A stretch of 9,668 nucleotides of DNA from Elusimicrobiota bacterium (GTDB taxonomy: Bacteria; Elusimicrobiota; Elusimicrobia; Elusimicrobiales; UBA9959), in the NCBI GenBank assembly GCA_003482905.1, contig DMXM01000034.1:9139-18806 (forward strand), written 5' to 3'. The notes beneath the pieces were generated by a model. That model worked only from the letters and a program-made list of their open reading frames with translations. It made no database searches and was not told the DNA's origin. The position numbers and the translations under genes are program-made. Below are positions 7,649 to 9,668 of the stretch, one piece after another. Within the stretch, counting starts at the first letter, position 1. Each line of letters begins with the position of its first letter.

Positions 7649-7677
7649 AAAGTAATATATTTAATGACGCGTGTCAA
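7649..7677 (-). promoter_or_regulatory. Putative sigma70-type promoter of the signalling operon
   Basis: Read on the minus strand, a perfect -35 hexamer TTGACA (7672-7677) is followed by a 17-base spacer and TACTTT (7649-7654), a weak -10 that keeps T1, A2 and T6. The area is clearly AT-rich against its surroundings. It lies in the only sizeable spacer of the minus strand, about 80 bases upstream of the Cache-like gene and just downstream of the terminator of the preceding unit, where a promoter is expected. The predicted start of transcription is near 7642, which gives a leader of about 74 bases. The -10 assignment is the uncertain part. Confidence 0.55.
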
Positions 7678-7704
7678 ACTATAAAATTGTGATTTCGGAT
7701 ACAT

Positions 7705-7732
7705 AAAAAAAACCCGCCGGTTCGCCGGCGGG
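7705..7732 (-). terminator. Intrinsic terminator of the lipA transcription unit
   Basis: A perfect 8-bp GC stem (CCCGCCGG / CCGGCGGG, 7713-7720 with 7725-7732) encloses a 4-base loop and, on the minus strand, is followed directly by eight T residues (the A run at 7705-7712). It sits 22 bases past the stop of the last open frame of the lipA unit and upstream of the signalling-operon promoter, so it separates the two units. On the plus strand the loop is TTCG and only a short TTTT follows (7736-7739), so plus-strand activity would be weaker. Confidence 0.9.
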
Positions 7733-7754
7733 CCCTTTTGTCCGTTACGGCCCG

Positions 7755-7964
7755 CTACCGGAAGAAGTAGATGTTAACGGCGTAGTTCAGTTTTCCGCCG
7801 GTGTACTTGAATTCCCCGAATTGGGCTTCATTGTCGGAGTAGGACAGGAACTGGCTGCGGTTAGCCTGGGCCAACAGGTGCAGTTTGGTAATTTCGCCCG
7901 AGACATGGCCGCATTTGGCGGGTTCGGTCCCGGGGCCGGGGCGGGAATTTCTATTTTTAAAGTT
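7755..7964 (-). pseudogene. Startless open frame, probable C-terminal remnant of a decayed gene
   Basis: Between the membrane protein gene and the terminator, one minus-strand frame is open for 69 codons and ends at a TAG (7755-7757). Its translation looks like genuine protein: GEITKLHLLAQANRSQF, then FLSYSDNEAQFGEFKYTGG and KLNYAVNIYFFR at the end, with alternating hydrophobic residues like beta strands. There is no ATG or GTG in the frame. The only conventional candidate is a TTG about halfway along, without a ribosome site, and the frame begins just after a TAG inside the end of the upstream gene. I read it as the 3' remnant of a gene whose front part was lost, or as a tail displaced by a frameshift. 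The competing frame with an ATG gives a Pro/Ser/Thr-rich, low-quality protein. I do not recognise the family. Confidence 0.45.
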
Positions 7965-8682
7965 CTAAGGGAGGCGGCGCATCGGTCGGCACGGCCGGGG
8001 TTTTCGGGGCCGTCAGCAGAAAATTGTAGGCCCGGGCCATGGCCAGGCTGAGCCAGGGCAGGAAGACCAGGCTTTTGAGCAGCGCTCCTGCCAGATTCCA
8101 CGGCTTAAGATCAAGGGCGACCGCCGGGGTTTTGAATGAGCCGGTCACCTGCACAATGTCGGGCGCGAGAAAGTTCACGAGCATCATCAGGAGGAATATG
8201 GGGAACAGGCGCCCTTTCCAGCCTTCGGTTATAACGCGGCTCAGCGCAAAGGATTCTCTTATGCCGGTTCTGCGGTCCACCAGCGCATATTCGCTGAAAC
8301 AGTAGGTGAGGTAAATGATAATGCCCGGCAGGACCAGGGCCAGCATGCCGCCAAGGGTGAGGCAGCCCAGCCACAGGCTTATGGCTATGGCGCGGTGGTA
8401 CACCGGGAAAGCGCTGAACAGGTGGCGCAGGCGCGCCCTGCCGCCGCGGGCCATGTTGATGTAGACCAGGGCGGAGCCCGTGGAGACCGGCGTGACTATA
8501 AGGATGAGGTAGGGAACGGCGTACATCATGGAGTGGTACCGGTGCATGATGAAAAAGCTGCCGGAGGAAATGGCGGCCTGTACCAGCAATACCGGGATGA
8601 GCGACGGGAAGCCGGCGACATAGTCGTCCCAGGCCCCCGTGAGCCAGCCGATGGCGGCGCGGTCCTTTTCAATTTGTTCCAT
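7957..8682 (-). CDS. Multi-pass membrane protein (DUF975/YciC/GlpQ-membrane-domain-like)
   Basis: The protein is 241 aa with about five to six hydrophobic segments, near residues 25-45, 52-75, 97-127 (probably two), 158-175 and 197-224. The central stretch LPGIIIYLTYCFSEYALVDRRTGIRESFALSRVITEGWKG (118-157) has the pattern of membrane domains in the DUF975, YciC and glycerophosphodiester-phosphodiesterase membrane families: a Pro-Gly entry, an aromatic helix, an acidic residue in a V-D turn, then a conserved E-S/A-hydrophobic-x-x-S helix. Their molecular role is mostly unknown; envelope lipid or protein-export related functions are proposed for some members. The short C-terminus is Pro-rich. 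The ATG lies within the end of lipA (14-base overlap), so translation is probably coupled to lipA, but no biochemical link to lipoylation is evident. Family placement rests on pattern alone. Confidence 0.82.
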   Translation of the reverse strand: MEQIEKDRAAIGWLTGAWDDYVAGFPSLIPVLLVQAAISSGSFFIMHRYHSMMYAVPYLILIVTPVSTGSALVYINMARGGRARLRHLFSAFPVYHRAIAISLWLGCLTLGGMLALVLPGIIIYLTYCFSEYALVDRRTGIRESFALSRVITEGWKGRLFPIFLLMMLVNFLAPDIVQVTGSFKTPAVALDLKPWNLAGALLKSLVFLPWLSLAMARAYNFLLTAPKTPAVPTDAPPPLEL

Positions 8683-9559
8683 CGTTCCCTTTTGCCGAAC
8701 GGTAAAGCGCGGCGGCCCGGTAGGAGCTGCGTACCAGGGGGCCGGAGAGCACGGCTTTGAAACCGAGGGAGCGGGCTTTCTCGCCCCAGCCGGAGAATTC
8801 CTCTTCGGTGTAATATTTGACGACGGGGCGGTGCGTTTTGGACGGCGCCAGGTACTGGCCCAGGGTCAGCAGGTCGCAGCCGTGCGCGGCCAGGTCGGCC
8901 AGGGTATTCTCCAGTTCGGCCGGTTTCTCGCCGAGGCCCAGCATCAGGCCGGATTTGGTGAGGATATCGGGGCGGAGTTCTTTCGCGTTCTTTATTACCA
9001 GCAGCGAGCGGGTGTAATCCGCGCCTTGCCTGGCGCCGGGGTAAAGGCCGGGGACCATTTCGATATTGTGGCCGAGTACGTCGGGGTTGGAGTCGAGCAC
9101 TGTTTGGAGGGCGCCGATGTCGCCTTTGAAGTCGGGGATGAGGGGTTCGGTCTTTATGCCTGGGGAGAGTTCTTTTATGAGGCGGTTGGTGGAGGCAAAG
9201 TGGGAGGCGCCGCCGTCGGGAAGATCGTCGCGGGTGGGCGAGGTGAAGACTACGTATTTGAGTTTCCACTCCCTGCATAGCTCGGCCGCGCGCCGGGGTT
9301 CGCCGGTGTCCGGCGGCAGGGGCATGGCTTTCTTTACGGCGCAGAAGCCGCAGTTGCGGGTGCAGATGTCGCCGAGGATGAGGAAGGTGGCTTCGCCTTC
9401 GGAGAAGCAGCGGCCTTTGTTGGGGCAGCGGGCTTCGTCGCAGACGGTGTGCAGGGCGCGGGCGGCGAGCTGGGCGGCGGTGCCGGCGGCGGCGCTGCCG
9501 CGCAGGTCCGCCTTGTTGCGGCGTACTTCGTCTACTATCCATTTCGGGAATTGTGCCAT
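8669..9559 (-). CDS. lipA: Lipoyl synthase (radical SAM)
   Basis: LipA inserts two sulfur atoms into protein-bound octanoyl groups, giving the lipoyl cofactor of pyruvate and 2-oxoglutarate dehydrogenases and the glycine cleavage H protein. The 296-aa product has both iron-sulfur motifs: C40-x4-C45-x5-C51 (CDEARCPNKGRC) for the auxiliary cluster that is consumed as sulfur source, and C66-x3-C70-x2-C73 (CTRNCGFC) for the SAM cluster. TSPTRDDLPDGGASHF (107-122), GHNIEMVPGLYP (163-174) and GLMLGLGE (204-211) are typical LipA segments, and the RSSY motif near 277-280 supplies the serine ligand. The N-terminus FPKWI fits the family. Nothing essential is missing. It starts 9 bases after the stop of an upstream gene with only a weak ribosome site. 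No lipB or lplA can be confirmed in the window. Confidence 0.97.
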   Translation of the reverse strand: MAQFPKWIVDEVRRNKADLRGSAAAGTAAQLAARALHTVCDEARCPNKGRCFSEGEATFLILGDICTRNCGFCAVKKAMPLPPDTGEPRRAAELCREWKLKYVVFTSPTRDDLPDGGASHFASTNRLIKELSPGIKTEPLIPDFKGDIGALQTVLDSNPDVLGHNIEMVPGLYPGARQGADYTRSLLVIKNAKELRPDILTKSGLMLGLGEKPAELENTLADLAAHGCDLLTLGQYLAPSKTHRPVVKYYTEEEFSGWGEKARSLGFKAVLSGPLVRSSYRAAALYRSAKGNDGTN

Positions 9560-9568
9560 TGTCTTAGA

Positions 9569-9668
9569 TCATCCGGAGGCTTTGAGTTTAAGTCCGCGAG
9601 GTGTGAAGTCGGGGCCTATCCAGGGCATTACCCTGCTCACCCGGACCGAGGAAACCCTTGCGTCGGTT
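9569..9668 (-). CDS. C-terminal end of an unidentified gene (cut by the window edge)
   Basis: The last 32 codons and a TGA stop (9569-9571) of a minus-strand gene are visible. The translation ends SRVMPWIGPDFTPRGLKLKASG. Its in-frame quality and its stop only 9 bases before the lipA start suggest a real gene in the same transcription unit. A lipoate-related partner such as lipB would be a natural neighbour, but the visible residues show no motif that proves it, so I leave the function open. Confidence 0.6.
   Translation of the reverse strand, partial: TDARVSSVRVSRVMPWIGPDFTPRGLKLKASG

Noticed and set aside
7957..7967. Programmed frameshift joining the membrane protein to the downstream startless frame
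   Set aside because: The overlap is only a few bases, shows no clear heptameric slippery site and no following pseudoknot, and the membrane protein ends naturally in a Pro-rich tail. It is kept only as an alternative explanation.
7787..8101. ATG-started minus-strand frame of 104 codons spanning the end of the membrane protein gene
   Set aside because: Its first half is an out-of-frame reading of the membrane protein and its second half is Pro/Ser/Thr/Asn-rich. The neighbouring frame (7755-7964) gives far more protein-like sequence.
8526..9542. Long minus-strand open frame (338 codons) overlapping lipA
   Set aside because: It is the out-of-frame shadow of lipA and the membrane protein. Its translation is dominated by Arg, Pro and His repeats typical of a GC-rich wrong frame, while lipA in the other frame has every catalytic motif.

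Overview
The window is gene-dense, GC-rich DNA (roughly 60% G+C by eye) from a bacterium. There is a protein-coding gene almost everywhere and the spacers are very short. I see no tRNA, rRNA, CRISPR array, insertion sequence or phage gene. Lipoyl synthase, a bacterial-type asparaginyl-tRNA synthetase and Rcp1-like/phytochrome-like two-component proteins point to a free-living bacterium with lipoylated enzyme complexes. Frequent ATA isoleucine codons in a GC-rich background would suit Elusimicrobiota-like or deltaproteobacterial-type genomes, but that is only a guess; the sequence does not fix the phylum.

Layout. On the plus strand, 66-596 encodes an unrecognised 176-aa protein, followed 25 bases later by asnS (622-2022). 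Everything else is on the minus strand. A tight five-gene signalling operon runs from 7568 down to 2019: a membrane Cache-like sensor without an output domain, a membrane histidine kinase, an Rcp1-like single-domain response regulator, a soluble REC-PAS-histidine kinase with an extra C-terminal domain, and a second single-domain response regulator. Its junctions are gaps of 4 bases or overlaps of 1-8 bases. A plausible sigma70-type promoter lies at 7649-7677. The operon converges on asnS so closely that the two stop codons overlap.

Upstream of that promoter a strong intrinsic terminator (7705-7732) closes a second minus-strand unit. This unit enters from the right edge: the C-terminal end of an unidentified gene (9569-9668), lipA (8669-9559), a multi-spanning membrane protein (7957-8682, overlapping lipA by 14 bases), and an open but startless reading frame (7755-7964) that looks like the tail of a decayed gene.

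How the genes work together. The signalling operon looks like a self-contained phosphorelay: extracytoplasmic sensing by the Cache protein and/or the first kinase, phosphotransfer to the Rcp1-like regulator, then a second kinase carrying its own receiver, and a last CheY-like regulator. None of the five proteins has a DNA-binding domain, so output is probably by protein-protein contact. The most unusual point is the C-terminal domain of the second kinase, which reads as a degenerate GGDEF (diguanylate cyclase-like) fold with the signature replaced by EEGDF.
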